This document shows positions 9,527-17,837 of a stretch of 64,000 nt of DNA, in pieces (positions within the stretch are counted from its first letter, which is position 1; each line of letters opens with the position of its first letter). This DNA comes from JAGTVG01 sp942491935. Its GTDB lineage: Bacteria > Bacteroidota > Bacteroidia > Cytophagales > Cyclobacteriaceae. The DNA lies in NCBI GenBank assembly GCA_942491935.1, contig CALOCZ010000013.1, positions 42,167 to 106,166 of the forward strand, in the 5' to 3' direction. Position numbers and translations under genes: made by a program. The notes under the pieces were generated by a model, which ran no database searches, was not told the origin of the DNA, and saw only the letters and a list, made by a program, of their open reading frames with translations.

Positions 9527-10399
9527 ATGAAGGCTATACGTTTTATACTCATCTTTTTTCTTTTTACTTTTTTTTATGACATTAATGCACAGGAAGTCAA
9601 TAAATCGGAAGGCAAAATCAGGATCATCTTCAGGGCTGATGACATTGGCTCTTCACATACAGCTAACCTGGCCTGTATCGATGCCTATAAAAATGGTGTT
9701 GCTCGATCTGTCGAGATTATGGTGCCTTGTGCCTGGTTCCCTGAAGCCGTTAAAATGCTGAAGGAAGTCCCTGGGTATGATGTGGGTGTACATCTGACCA
9801 TGACCAGCGAATGGGAAAATATAAAATGGGGGCCGATTACCAATGTTCCAAGTCTGGTAGATGAAAATGGATATTTTTTCCCCACATACTGGCCTAATGA
9901 CCGGTTTCCACCGGAACGAACTTTTACAGGTAATGACTGGAAAATTGAGGAGGTTGAGCAGGAACTCAGGGCCCAGATTGAAATGGCCATGAAGCACCTT
10001 CCGGGACGGATATCGCATATGGGAATACATATGGGGGGTACGAGTGCAGATCCGAAAATTGCTGAAGTACATAAGAAGTTGGCTAATGAATATGGCCTAT
10101 TAACAAGTCTTACGCCTTATAACGTAAAGTATTTCAATGGTTTTAAAGGTGCCAGACTAGGAGAGGAAATGGTTTTAAATTTGATTCAGGCACTTGAAGA
10201 AGTTGGCCCTGGAGATTATCTCTTTATTGAGCATCCAGGTTATGATACCAGGGAAATGCAAGCCATTGGCCATGAAGGGTATTACGATGTTGCCCAAAAC
10301 CGGGATGGTGTTACCAGGGCATGGACTGATCCAGGAGTTATGGAAGTGATTGAACGAAGGGGAATAGAATTAATAAGTTACGCAGATCTTAATAAATAA
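9527..10399 (+). CDS. Secreted YdjC/ChbG-type carbohydrate deacetylase
   Basis: A 290-residue protein with signal peptide 'MKAIRFILIFFLFTFF...INAQ'. The YdjC fold is indicated by 'IIFRADDIGSSHTANLAC' (metal-binding Asp and base), 'DVGVHLTMTSEW' (His) and 'GRISHMGIHMGG' (further His). The family removes acetyl groups from N-acetylated sugars such as chitobiose. A periplasmic location is unusual against cytoplasmic ChbG but common in Bacteroidota. It sits between the FG-GAP protein and a D-aminoacylase-like lipoprotein, so the cluster may process an N-acylated substrate. Confidence 0.83.
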   Translation: MKAIRFILIFFLFTFFYDINAQEVNKSEGKIRIIFRADDIGSSHTANLACIDAYKNGVARSVEIMVPCAWFPEAVKMLKEVPGYDVGVHLTMTSEWENIKWGPITNVPSLVDENGYFFPTYWPNDRFPPERTFTGNDWKIEEVEQELRAQIEMAMKHLPGRISHMGIHMGGTSADPKIAEVHKKLANEYGLLTSLTPYNVKYFNGFKGARLGEEMVLNLIQALEEVGPGDYLFIEHPGYDTREMQAIGHEGYYDVAQNRDGVTRAWTDPGVMEVIERRGIELISYADLNK

Positions 10400-10405
10400 A
10401 TTCAA

Positions 10406-12049
10406 TTGAAACACTTTATATCCATTTTAATAATCCTGATTGTTGGACTTCTTTGGTCATGCAAGCCAGTAACGGTCGATCTTGTTCTTAGGAATGGTAT
10501 TATAGTCGACGGTACCGGGGGGCCATCTTATATGGGCCATGTGGCTATACATAGAGATACTTTGTATGACATTGGTAAACTAAAAGGAATAAAAGGATCT
10601 CAGGAAATTGACATTAACGGAATGGTGGTTGCACCTGGATTCATTAACATGCTTAGCTGGGCTAACGAATCCTTAATAGAAGATGGACGTTCACAGAGTG
10701 ATATACGTCAGGGTGTTACCCTTGAGGTTCTGGGTGAAGGATTATCTATGGGGCCATTAAATGACGAGTTGAAGAGGATATTAAAGGAAGAACAGGATGA
10801 TATCGTTTTTGATATTTCCTGGACTACACTTGGAGAATACCTTGAATTTCTAGTTAGAAAGGGGGTGTCTACAAATGTAGCATCTTTTGTTGGGAACGCA
10901 ACTTTGAGACTATATACCATGGGATATGAAAGCCGGGAGCCAACAACTGACGAAATGACTAAAATGAAAACCCTGCTCAGTGAGGCAATGGAGGAAGGTG
11001 CAGTTGGACTGTCTTCGGCTTTGATATATGTTCCTAGCGGACATGCTCAGACAGAAGAACTTATTGAATTGGCAAAGGTTGTTGCGAAGTATGATGGCTT
11101 GTATATATCCCATATTCGTGATGAGGAACATGATTTGCTTAAGGCAGTCGATGAATTGATACAAACTGCAAAAAATGCTAATGTCAGGTCTGAAATATAT
11201 CATTTCAAAGCCTCCGGAACAGAGAATTGGCATCTTTTGGATTCGGCGATATTAATGATAGAAAGAGCCCGGGAGGAAGGATTAAAGATCACAACGGATA
11301 TGTATACATATAACGCGAGTAGTACAGGTTTAAATATCGGTTTGCCTGCCTGGGCAAAAGAAGGCGGGCATGATGTGACAATGGAATATATCAGGAATCC
11401 GGTAACACGTGAGAAAATGATAAAAGAGAACAAATTTCATGTAACACCTGATAAGATACTGCTGGTGGGATTCAGGAATCCTGAATTGCGAAAATATCTT
11501 GGGTGGACTTTGGCTGAAGTCATGGAAGAGAAAGGAACATCTCCATCTGAGACAGCTATTGATCTGATATTTGAAGATGATTCACGGATTCAGGTAGTAT
11601 ACTTCTCTATGTCCGAGGAGAATATAAAGAAAAAAATAGCACTTCCCTGGATGAGTATTTGTTCGGATGCTGGTTCTTATGCCACTGAGGGAGTATTTCT
11701 CAATCAAAGTACCCATCCAAGGGCATATGGCTCCTTTGCCCGGGTTCTGGGGAAATTTGCCAGAGATGAAAAGGTGATCAGCCTGGAGGAAGGAATATAT
11801 AAGATGACGGGATTACCAGCAGCTAATCTGAAGATACAAAAAAGGGGATTGCTTAAAGAAGGATATTTTGCTGATGTGGTCGTGTTTGACCCAGCTACAA
11901 TTCAAGATCACGCTACTTTCAAAAATCCCCATCAATATTCTACAGGGATTATTCATGTATGGGTGAATGGACAACAGGTACTAAAAGACGGAAACCATAC
12001 CGGGGCATTACCCGGCCGGGTAGTTCGTGGTCCTGGATACAAAAAGTAA
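10406..12049 (+). CDS. N-acyl-D-amino-acid deacylase-like lipoprotein without the HxH motif
   Basis: Starts at a TTG six bases after the previous stop. A hydrophobic leader ends in 'LLWSC', a lipobox. The 547 residues match the D-aminoacylase branch of the amidohydrolases, with 'VDGTGGPSYMGHVAI', 'ISHIRDE' (His), 'IYHFKASG' (His), 'SICSDAGSYATEG' (Asp) and C-terminal 'GYFADVVVFDP'. The N-terminal metal motif, normally PGFIDxHxH, reads 'APGFINMLSWAN', so both histidines are missing. Known D-aminoacylases keep a tight site elsewhere, so activity is still possible with a single metal. Confidence 0.8.
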   Translation: MKHFISILIILIVGLLWSCKPVTVDLVLRNGIIVDGTGGPSYMGHVAIHRDTLYDIGKLKGIKGSQEIDINGMVVAPGFINMLSWANESLIEDGRSQSDIRQGVTLEVLGEGLSMGPLNDELKRILKEEQDDIVFDISWTTLGEYLEFLVRKGVSTNVASFVGNATLRLYTMGYESREPTTDEMTKMKTLLSEAMEEGAVGLSSALIYVPSGHAQTEELIELAKVVAKYDGLYISHIRDEEHDLLKAVDELIQTAKNANVRSEIYHFKASGTENWHLLDSAILMIERAREEGLKITTDMYTYNASSTGLNIGLPAWAKEGGHDVTMEYIRNPVTREKMIKENKFHVTPDKILLVGFRNPELRKYLGWTLAEVMEEKGTSPSETAIDLIFEDDSRIQVVYFSMSEENIKKKIALPWMSICSDAGSYATEGVFLNQSTHPRAYGSFARVLGKFARDEKVISLEEGIYKMTGLPAANLKIQKRGLLKEGYFADVVVFDPATIQDHATFKNPHQYSTGIIHVWVNGQQVLKDGNHTGALPGRVVRGPGYKK

Positions 12050-12081
12050 TTTTTGAAACGGATATATCAATTTTTTAAACT

Positions 12082-12925
12082 ATGAAAGTGATAAACTTAT
12101 TGACATTAACTGCCATTGTTCTTCTTCCTTTGTTCTTGATGAATTGTAAAAATGCATTTGAAAAACAAGATAATGATGGAAGTGTTATGGTTCATTATGT
12201 GGCAAATGAAGGTTTTTTTGCTGGAAAATAATGGAAAAAAGGTGTTGATAGATGCACTATTCAACACAGGGCTTGATCGATATGCCTGTCCGGACTCCTC
12301 ATTATTATCAAATATGATCCAGGCAAATTCGCCATTTGAAGATATTGGTTTTTTGCTTTTCACACATAATCATCCTGATCATTTCAATGATTCCCTGGCC
12401 TATGTTTTTATGAGTAAGCACAAAGAAACACAAATGATCTGTCCTGCCCAGGTAACTGAACAGTTGCTTCATAATCATATACTCACGCCGGATATTGAAT
12501 TACGGATCCACACTATTACTCCTGATTCAGGAAAAGTTGAAGATCTTAAGATTGAAAATTTAAATTTTAAAGTCTGCCGGACAAAGCATAGCGATACGTA
12601 TAGCATTGAAAACAATGCGTATATTATAGATTTTGGCGGGGTAAAAGTTTTTCATAGCGGCGATTCCTGGAAAGAAGCCATGAATGATTGGTCAGGATTT
12701 GATCTGAAGTCTGAGAACATTGATCTTGCATTGGTCAATGGATTTTACGCAGGTGACGGATACAAACTTTTAAATGAAAAAATGTCGCCCAAGCAGATCA
12801 TCCTGATGCATATGAAGAATGAGCACCTGGAAATGTTTACTGATATCATGGCAAAGGATACCGCAGTTTTCCATAATTCCACTCTATTTAAGAAATCTAT
12901 GGAAACAAAAACATTTCAATTTTGA
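12082..12925 (+). CDS. Metallo-beta-lactamase-fold lipoprotein (UlaG-like), one frameshift
   Basis: The frame from the ATG at 12082 encodes a lipoprotein leader ending 'FLMNC' and then 'MVHYVANEG', and stops at 12228. The body continues one frame over from 'LLENNGKKVLIDALF'. Removing one T from the seven-T run at 12213-12219 joins both into a single protein of about 280 residues. Metal ligands are 'FTHNHPDH', 'HSGDS' and a final His in 'LMHMKNEH'. Family members hydrolyse lactones or phosphoesters. It is the last gene of the four-gene run starting at 8276. Confidence 0.78.
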
Positions 12926-13102
12926 TGTTTCACAAATTTATATTGAATTTATAGAAAATAATTAAATCTATAATTTTATACTTATTTTCTTATCCGCCCT
13001 CCCTCGTTTGCATATAGTGGGCATCATCTTATTGGATAAAATGAATTATCACACGAGTGTTTTTCCTCCATCTTCAGTGGTACTTTTTTAAATGAAATAT
13101 GT

Positions 13103-13110
13103 TACTTTTG
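13103..13110 (+). promoter_or_regulatory. Probable -7 promoter element of the M3 peptidase gene
   Basis: TACTTTTG matches the Bacteroidota -7 consensus TAnnTTTG exactly and lies 74 bases before the ATG. A T-rich -33 region (TACTTTTTTAA) lies upstream without an exact TTTG. It sits in the 258-base gap after the metallo-beta-lactamase gene, in which I see nothing else. Confidence 0.45.
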
Positions 13111-13183
13111 GTCAACTTTTGGAATATCAATCATTTTTTAGCTTAAGAAGTGTTTTAAGATCTTTAATTTTAAAAAAACAGTT

Positions 13184-15289
13184 ATGAAGAAATTATATGT
13201 AGTTGCACTATTGAGTGCGATTCTATTAACATCCTGTGAAAAGAAAGAAGAAATGTCAACAAATCCTTTTTTTAGTGAATATCAGACTCCTTTTAAGGTT
13301 CCTCCCTTTCATTTGATTGATACCACCCATTATGTTCCGGCTTTTGAAAAGGGAATTGCTGATCATCAGGCCGAGATTGATGCTATTGTAAACAATAACG
13401 AGACACCTACATTTGAAAATACCATTCTCGCCCTGGATAAATCAGGTGATTTGCTAGGTAAAGTAAGTTCGGTGTTTTTTAGTCTGAATTCTGCTGAGAC
13501 AAATCCCGCCATGCAGAAAATATCCAGAACGATAACTCCTATGATGACTAAGCACCGGGATAATATAAATCTAAATGAAACTTTGTTTGAAAAAATTAAA
13601 GTTGTTTATGATTCGAGGGAAAACCTTGACCTTGATGACCAGCAATTGCGTGTTGTCGAAAAGTATTATGATGACTTTATTCGGAATGGTGCGAATTTGA
13701 ATGAGGAAGAAAAAGCAAGTCTTCGTGAGTTGAACCAGGAAATTTCTAAAAATCAAATTGACTTTCGGGAAAATCTTCTGGCTGAAACGAACAAAAATTT
13801 CAAACTTGTAATTGACAATGAAGCTGACTTGTCAGGTTTACCTGAGGGTATCAAGGCAGCTGCAGCTGAAACTGCTACGAACGCCGGCTTGGACGGCAAA
13901 TGGGTTTTTACACTGCAAAAGCCTAGTATGTTGCCTTTTCTTCAGTATGCTAATAACAGAGATTTAAGGAAAGAACTGTATGCAGGTTACTTCATGAGGG
14001 GAAATAATAATGATGAATTTGACAACAAAGTAGCTATATTGAACATCCTTAAATTGAGGGCCAAGCGAGCTGAACTTCTTGGATATAAAGATTACGCGGA
14101 TTATGTGATCAGTAATAATATGGCCCAGACTTCTGATAAGGTTTATGAATTTCTGCATGGAATTATGGAGCCTGCGCTTGAAGTTGCAGCCCAGGACCGG
14201 GATGATATGCAGAAGATCATTGACCGGGAAGGTGGTGATTTCAAACTTGATCTCTGGGATTGGTGGTATTATGCTGAAAAGTTGAAGAAAGAAAAATATA
14301 ATATTGATGAATCAGAATTGAAGCCATACTTCGTGCTCGAAAACGTTAGGGACGGCATGTTTTATGTAGCCAATAAATTGTATGGGATTACGATCACACA
14401 ATTAGAAGATATGCCGGTATATAACGATGAAGTTCAGGTATTTGATGTCTCCGATAAAACAGGCAAACATATAGCTGTTCTTTATATGGACTTCCATCCA
14501 AGACCCGGAAAAAGGGTAGGTGCATGGTGTGGACGTTTTCGACAGCAAACATATAAAGATGGTGAAAAAATTTATCCGGTTGTGACAATGGTAATGAACT
14601 TTACCAGACCCGTAGGGGATGCACCCGCTTTATTGACCTGGGATGAAGTGAATACCATGTTTCATGAGTTTGGGCATGCGCTGCATGGTTTCTTTACTGA
14701 TGGGAAATATGATCGTACTGCGGGACGATTACCAAGGGATATGGTTGAATTGCCTTCACAGGTAATGGAAAACTGGACTGGCCAACCTGAAGTTCTGGAG
14801 GTGTATGCCCGGCATTATGAAACAGATGAGGTGATACCTCAGGATCTGGTAACACGATTACTGAATAGCATGAAGTTTAACGAGGCATTTAACACCGTGG
14901 AATATATTGCAGCTTCTGTACTTGATCTCGACTGGCACACTGTGGGAGGTAAAACAGATCTTGATGTGCTCACATTTGAAAGCCAATCTATGGATAATAT
15001 TAATCTTATGAATGAAATAATACCACGCTACAGAACCACGTATTTTAATCATATAGTAGGTGGGTATGCAGCCGGTTATTATGTTTATTTGTGGGCCGCC
15101 GTACTCGATTCAGATACCTTCCAGGCGTACCTTGACTCTGGTGATATTTTTAATCAGGAAATTGCAGACAGTTTCAGAAAAAATATTCTTGAACAAGGTG
15201 GTTCAGATGAAGGAATGGTTCAGTATATAAAATTCCGGGGCCAGGAACCGTCTATTGATCCCCTGCTCAATAAACGGGGATTGAAATAA
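13184..15289 (+). CDS. M3-family zinc metallopeptidase lipoprotein (peptidyl-dipeptidase Dcp-like)
   Basis: A 701-residue protein with a lipoprotein signal 'LLSAILLTSCEKKEE'. The catalytic HExxH lies in 'FHEFGHALHGFF' near residue 495, and the third ligand is expected in the following helix with 'MVELPSQVMENW', a segment well conserved in Dcp and oligopeptidase A. Length and order fit Dcp, which removes C-terminal dipeptides from oligopeptides in the periplasm. It is a single-gene unit with its own promoter. Confidence 0.93.
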   Translation: MKKLYVVALLSAILLTSCEKKEEMSTNPFFSEYQTPFKVPPFHLIDTTHYVPAFEKGIADHQAEIDAIVNNNETPTFENTILALDKSGDLLGKVSSVFFSLNSAETNPAMQKISRTITPMMTKHRDNINLNETLFEKIKVVYDSRENLDLDDQQLRVVEKYYDDFIRNGANLNEEEKASLRELNQEISKNQIDFRENLLAETNKNFKLVIDNEADLSGLPEGIKAAAAETATNAGLDGKWVFTLQKPSMLPFLQYANNRDLRKELYAGYFMRGNNNDEFDNKVAILNILKLRAKRAELLGYKDYADYVISNNMAQTSDKVYEFLHGIMEPALEVAAQDRDDMQKIIDREGGDFKLDLWDWWYYAEKLKKEKYNIDESELKPYFVLENVRDGMFYVANKLYGITITQLEDMPVYNDEVQVFDVSDKTGKHIAVLYMDFHPRPGKRVGAWCGRFRQQTYKDGEKIYPVVTMVMNFTRPVGDAPALLTWDEVNTMFHEFGHALHGFFTDGKYDRTAGRLPRDMVELPSQVMENWTGQPEVLEVYARHYETDEVIPQDLVTRLLNSMKFNEAFNTVEYIAASVLDLDWHTVGGKTDLDVLTFESQSMDNINLMNEIIPRYRTTYFNHIVGGYAAGYYVYLWAAVLDSDTFQAYLDSGDIFNQEIADSFRKNILEQGGSDEGMVQYIKFRGQEPSIDPLLNKRGLK

Positions 15290-15439
15290 ATACAATCGTA
15301 AATTGCATTGGTTCTTCTGATTAGATTGTTTTATGATAATAAAAAACAGCTTGTATTATAAAAGGCTGCCGTTTTATTTTGAATAAAGTAATGCATTCCT
15401 CTTTTTTGCGTTTTAAGGATCGTGAAAATAGAATAAAGT

Positions 15440-16465
15440 ATGCGGATCTTAAAGTGGCTTTCAATCACAATCGTTGTTATAGTTATCGTTGCCTACTTCG
15501 TCGGTGGGTACATGGCTCGTTATCTTATCAAATATGGGTTAGAGTATATTGAGCCGGAATTAAACAGTTATGGAATTGTACTAAAGCATTTTAATTATGA
15601 GGATGTGCAATTACGATCTCCGAAGAGCTTCTCAATAAAAAGTGTAAACGTTGAGTTTGATCTTGAAAAAGAATTTTATGGAAAGAAATCCTTCAGCGCA
15701 GAGTTTAGTTCCGGGACTGTTATCGTATGGCTTTCAAAGTTCAGGGATCCTACGATAAAGTTTTCACTTCGTGATTTTGATTTATACATCCAGCCAAATG
15801 AAGAAAATCCAAACAGACCTTTCGGTAAGTTTGAAAATGCCTACTGGAAAGGGGAAGCTCCCTTAAGGCTATATAATGTAAAGAAGTCAGGTGAGATAAT
15901 TCTGAAAAAGTTAAAGACACTATTCGATGAGAACAGCATTCCTGATGATATTGAATTTAGCGGAGACGCTTTTTTAAATCTGGATGGACAGGACATTCGG
16001 ATCAAAATGTATACAGAAAGGAAGAATAACAGGACTTTTCTGTTCTTCAATAAAGATGATCTTCTTGCTGCTGCAGATAATTTTGAAGATTTTGATTTAT
16101 CAGAAAAAGAGGCGCAATTGCTATCTCAATATCCGGCCAGGACTTTGCATATTTTAAAGATCACCAGAGATGCAAAACGGATCAGTGAAAAGGAAAAGTC
16201 GATACACAACGATTTTCCGGATGATGCTTTTAAGCATCTTTATTGGAGCTACCATTTAACAAGAACCTTTGGGCCTGAATTTAGTAAAGAGATAACAGAT
16301 GCTCATGAAACCTTACCAAATAACACACCCCAGCAGAGAAAAATGGACTTTCACAATAATGAGATCGGCCGTAAACTGGCTTCACGAACTTTAAGTGTTG
16401 AGGAATTGAGGGACTATGTATTAAACAGTAAGGATGTAATCAGGTTTCCGGATGAGATCCAATAG
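15440..16465 (+). CDS. Membrane-anchored protein of unknown function with a conserved C-terminal His/Asp domain
   Basis: One N-terminal transmembrane helix (residues 5-25) is followed by a beta-rich part (30-200), possibly AsmA-like, and a helical C-terminal domain. That domain has 'DDAFKHLYWSYHLTRTFG', then 'KEITDAHE' and 'MDFHNNEIGRKLA'. The conserved His, Asp and Asn residues recall a small family of uncharacterised helical domains (DUF6973-like), which I name with low certainty. It is followed by a DinB-like gene 36 bases later. Function is not known. Confidence 0.55.
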   Translation: MRILKWLSITIVVIVIVAYFVGGYMARYLIKYGLEYIEPELNSYGIVLKHFNYEDVQLRSPKSFSIKSVNVEFDLEKEFYGKKSFSAEFSSGTVIVWLSKFRDPTIKFSLRDFDLYIQPNEENPNRPFGKFENAYWKGEAPLRLYNVKKSGEIILKKLKTLFDENSIPDDIEFSGDAFLNLDGQDIRIKMYTERKNNRTFLFFNKDDLLAAADNFEDFDLSEKEAQLLSQYPARTLHILKITRDAKRISEKEKSIHNDFPDDAFKHLYWSYHLTRTFGPEFSKEITDAHETLPNNTPQQRKMDFHNNEIGRKLASRTLSVEELRDYVLNSKDVIRFPDEIQ

Positions 16466-16501
16466 AAATTATGCAATTAAATTACTATAAATTTCTATAT
16501 A

Positions 16502-16972
16502 ATGAACGAAAAGAATTTCAGAAAGAACCTGGTTGAGTTATTGCGAGGAGGATCTGCCCATGTAAGCATAGAAAAGGCCTTGGATAATATTAATCCGGAG
16601 ATAAGAAATTTCAGAGGAACGCCCAATATCCATTCAATATATGAGGAACTTGAACATATGCGGATAGCTCAGGAAGATATCCTAAAATATACTCTTTCTG
16701 AGAGCTGGAAGTCTCCTGAATGGCCGGTTGGATATTGGCCTGATGACAATGATTCAATGAATGATGATATATGGAATAATACCTTTACGGGATTCTTTCG
16801 TGATCTGGAATCTATGATACATCTGGTCAATGATGAAAGCATGGACCTGACACAGGAAATACCTCATGGAGATGGCAAAACCTATCTTAGGGAAATCTTA
16901 TTAGTTGCTGATCACAATGCATATCATATTGGTAAGATAATAGATATTCGTAAAATACTGGGTGACTGGTAA
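16502..16972 (+). CDS. DinB-family protein
   Basis: A 156-residue four-helix protein with the DinB/YfiT pattern: an early helix with 'HSIYEELEHMRIAQEDIL' (first His) and a C-terminal 'VADHNAYHIGKIIDIRKIL' supplying two more histidines for a divalent metal. The family includes thiol transferases and stress proteins of unknown substrate. No signal peptide is seen, so it should be cytoplasmic. It lies close behind the membrane-anchored gene and 52 bases before a sugar isomerase-like gene. Confidence 0.8.
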   Translation: MNEKNFRKNLVELLRGGSAHVSIEKALDNINPEIRNFRGTPNIHSIYEELEHMRIAQEDILKYTLSESWKSPEWPVGYWPDDNDSMNDDIWNNTFTGFFRDLESMIHLVNDESMDLTQEIPHGDGKTYLREILLVADHNAYHIGKIIDIRKILGDW

Positions 16973-17024
16973 TCACCTTCCTGATAATTATTATATATTG
17001 CAGGATTGATTATACCTGGAGTTT

Positions 17025-17837
17025 ATGGATATACTATACTTTTGTCCACTATGGGGAAGCGAACATATGGACCTGTCGAGCTTCTTTAAAAGAGTGATAA
17101 ATACCGGTTATGATGGAGTTGAAATTGCAATTCCATTTGATAAAAAGTTTGAACTTGAATTAAGGACTTTAATAGATCAAACTGGATTAAAATTGATTGG
17201 ACATCAGCATCTTCCGCCACAGAAAGAAACTGTTAACGAATATATCGCTCGTCTGGAAGATTTTTTAAATTATTTAATATCATTTAATCCAGTATTTATT
17301 AACTCTCACACTGGCCGTGATTTTTTCAACTTTGAGGAAAATTGCAGGATAATAGAACGTATTGATGAAATAAGTAGAGAATCAGGAATTAAGATAATTC
17401 ATGAAACACATAGGGGCCGGTTTAATTTTTCAACATATACTACTCAATTATATTTTCAGAAATACCCTGAATTAAAAATAGCCGCTGATTTTTCACACTG
17501 GTGCTGTGTTTCAGAAAGCCTGCTTGAAGACCAGGAAGAATTCCTTGAGGAAGCTTTTCAGAGAACAGAGCATATTCATGCCAGAGTAGGGTATTCTCAA
17601 TCCGCCCAGATAAACCATCCTGGGGCACCTGAAAACAAGAAAATTTTAGAAAGGCATTTGTCCTGGTGGCAGAGTATAATAGCCTTAAGGAAATCTGAAA
17701 ATCGTAACTTTTTCCCTATTACAACTGAATTCGGGCCAGAACCTTATATGCCAACAATGCCCTTTTCAAAAACGCCACTCGCCGATCAATGGGAACTGAA
17801 CCTTTTTATGAAAGAATATCTGAAGAAAAACCTATAA
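17025..17837 (+). CDS. Sugar phosphate isomerase/epimerase-type TIM barrel
   Basis: A 270-residue xylose-isomerase-like TIM barrel. Probable metal ligands are Glu in 'IIHETHRG', Asp in 'AADFSHW', His in 'EHIHARVG' and Glu in 'TTEFGPEPY'. The family isomerises or epimerises keto sugars or inosose. No signal peptide is present, so it is cytoplasmic. Its stop overlaps the end of the convergent acetyl-CoA synthetase gene by six bases, so transcripts of the two must overlap at their 3' ends. Confidence 0.8.
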   Translation: MDILYFCPLWGSEHMDLSSFFKRVINTGYDGVEIAIPFDKKFELELRTLIDQTGLKLIGHQHLPPQKETVNEYIARLEDFLNYLISFNPVFINSHTGRDFFNFEENCRIIERIDEISRESGIKIIHETHRGRFNFSTYTTQLYFQKYPELKIAADFSHWCCVSESLLEDQEEFLEEAFQRTEHIHARVGYSQSAQINHPGAPENKKILERHLSWWQSIIALRKSENRNFFPITTEFGPEPYMPTMPFSKTPLADQWELNLFMKEYLKKNL

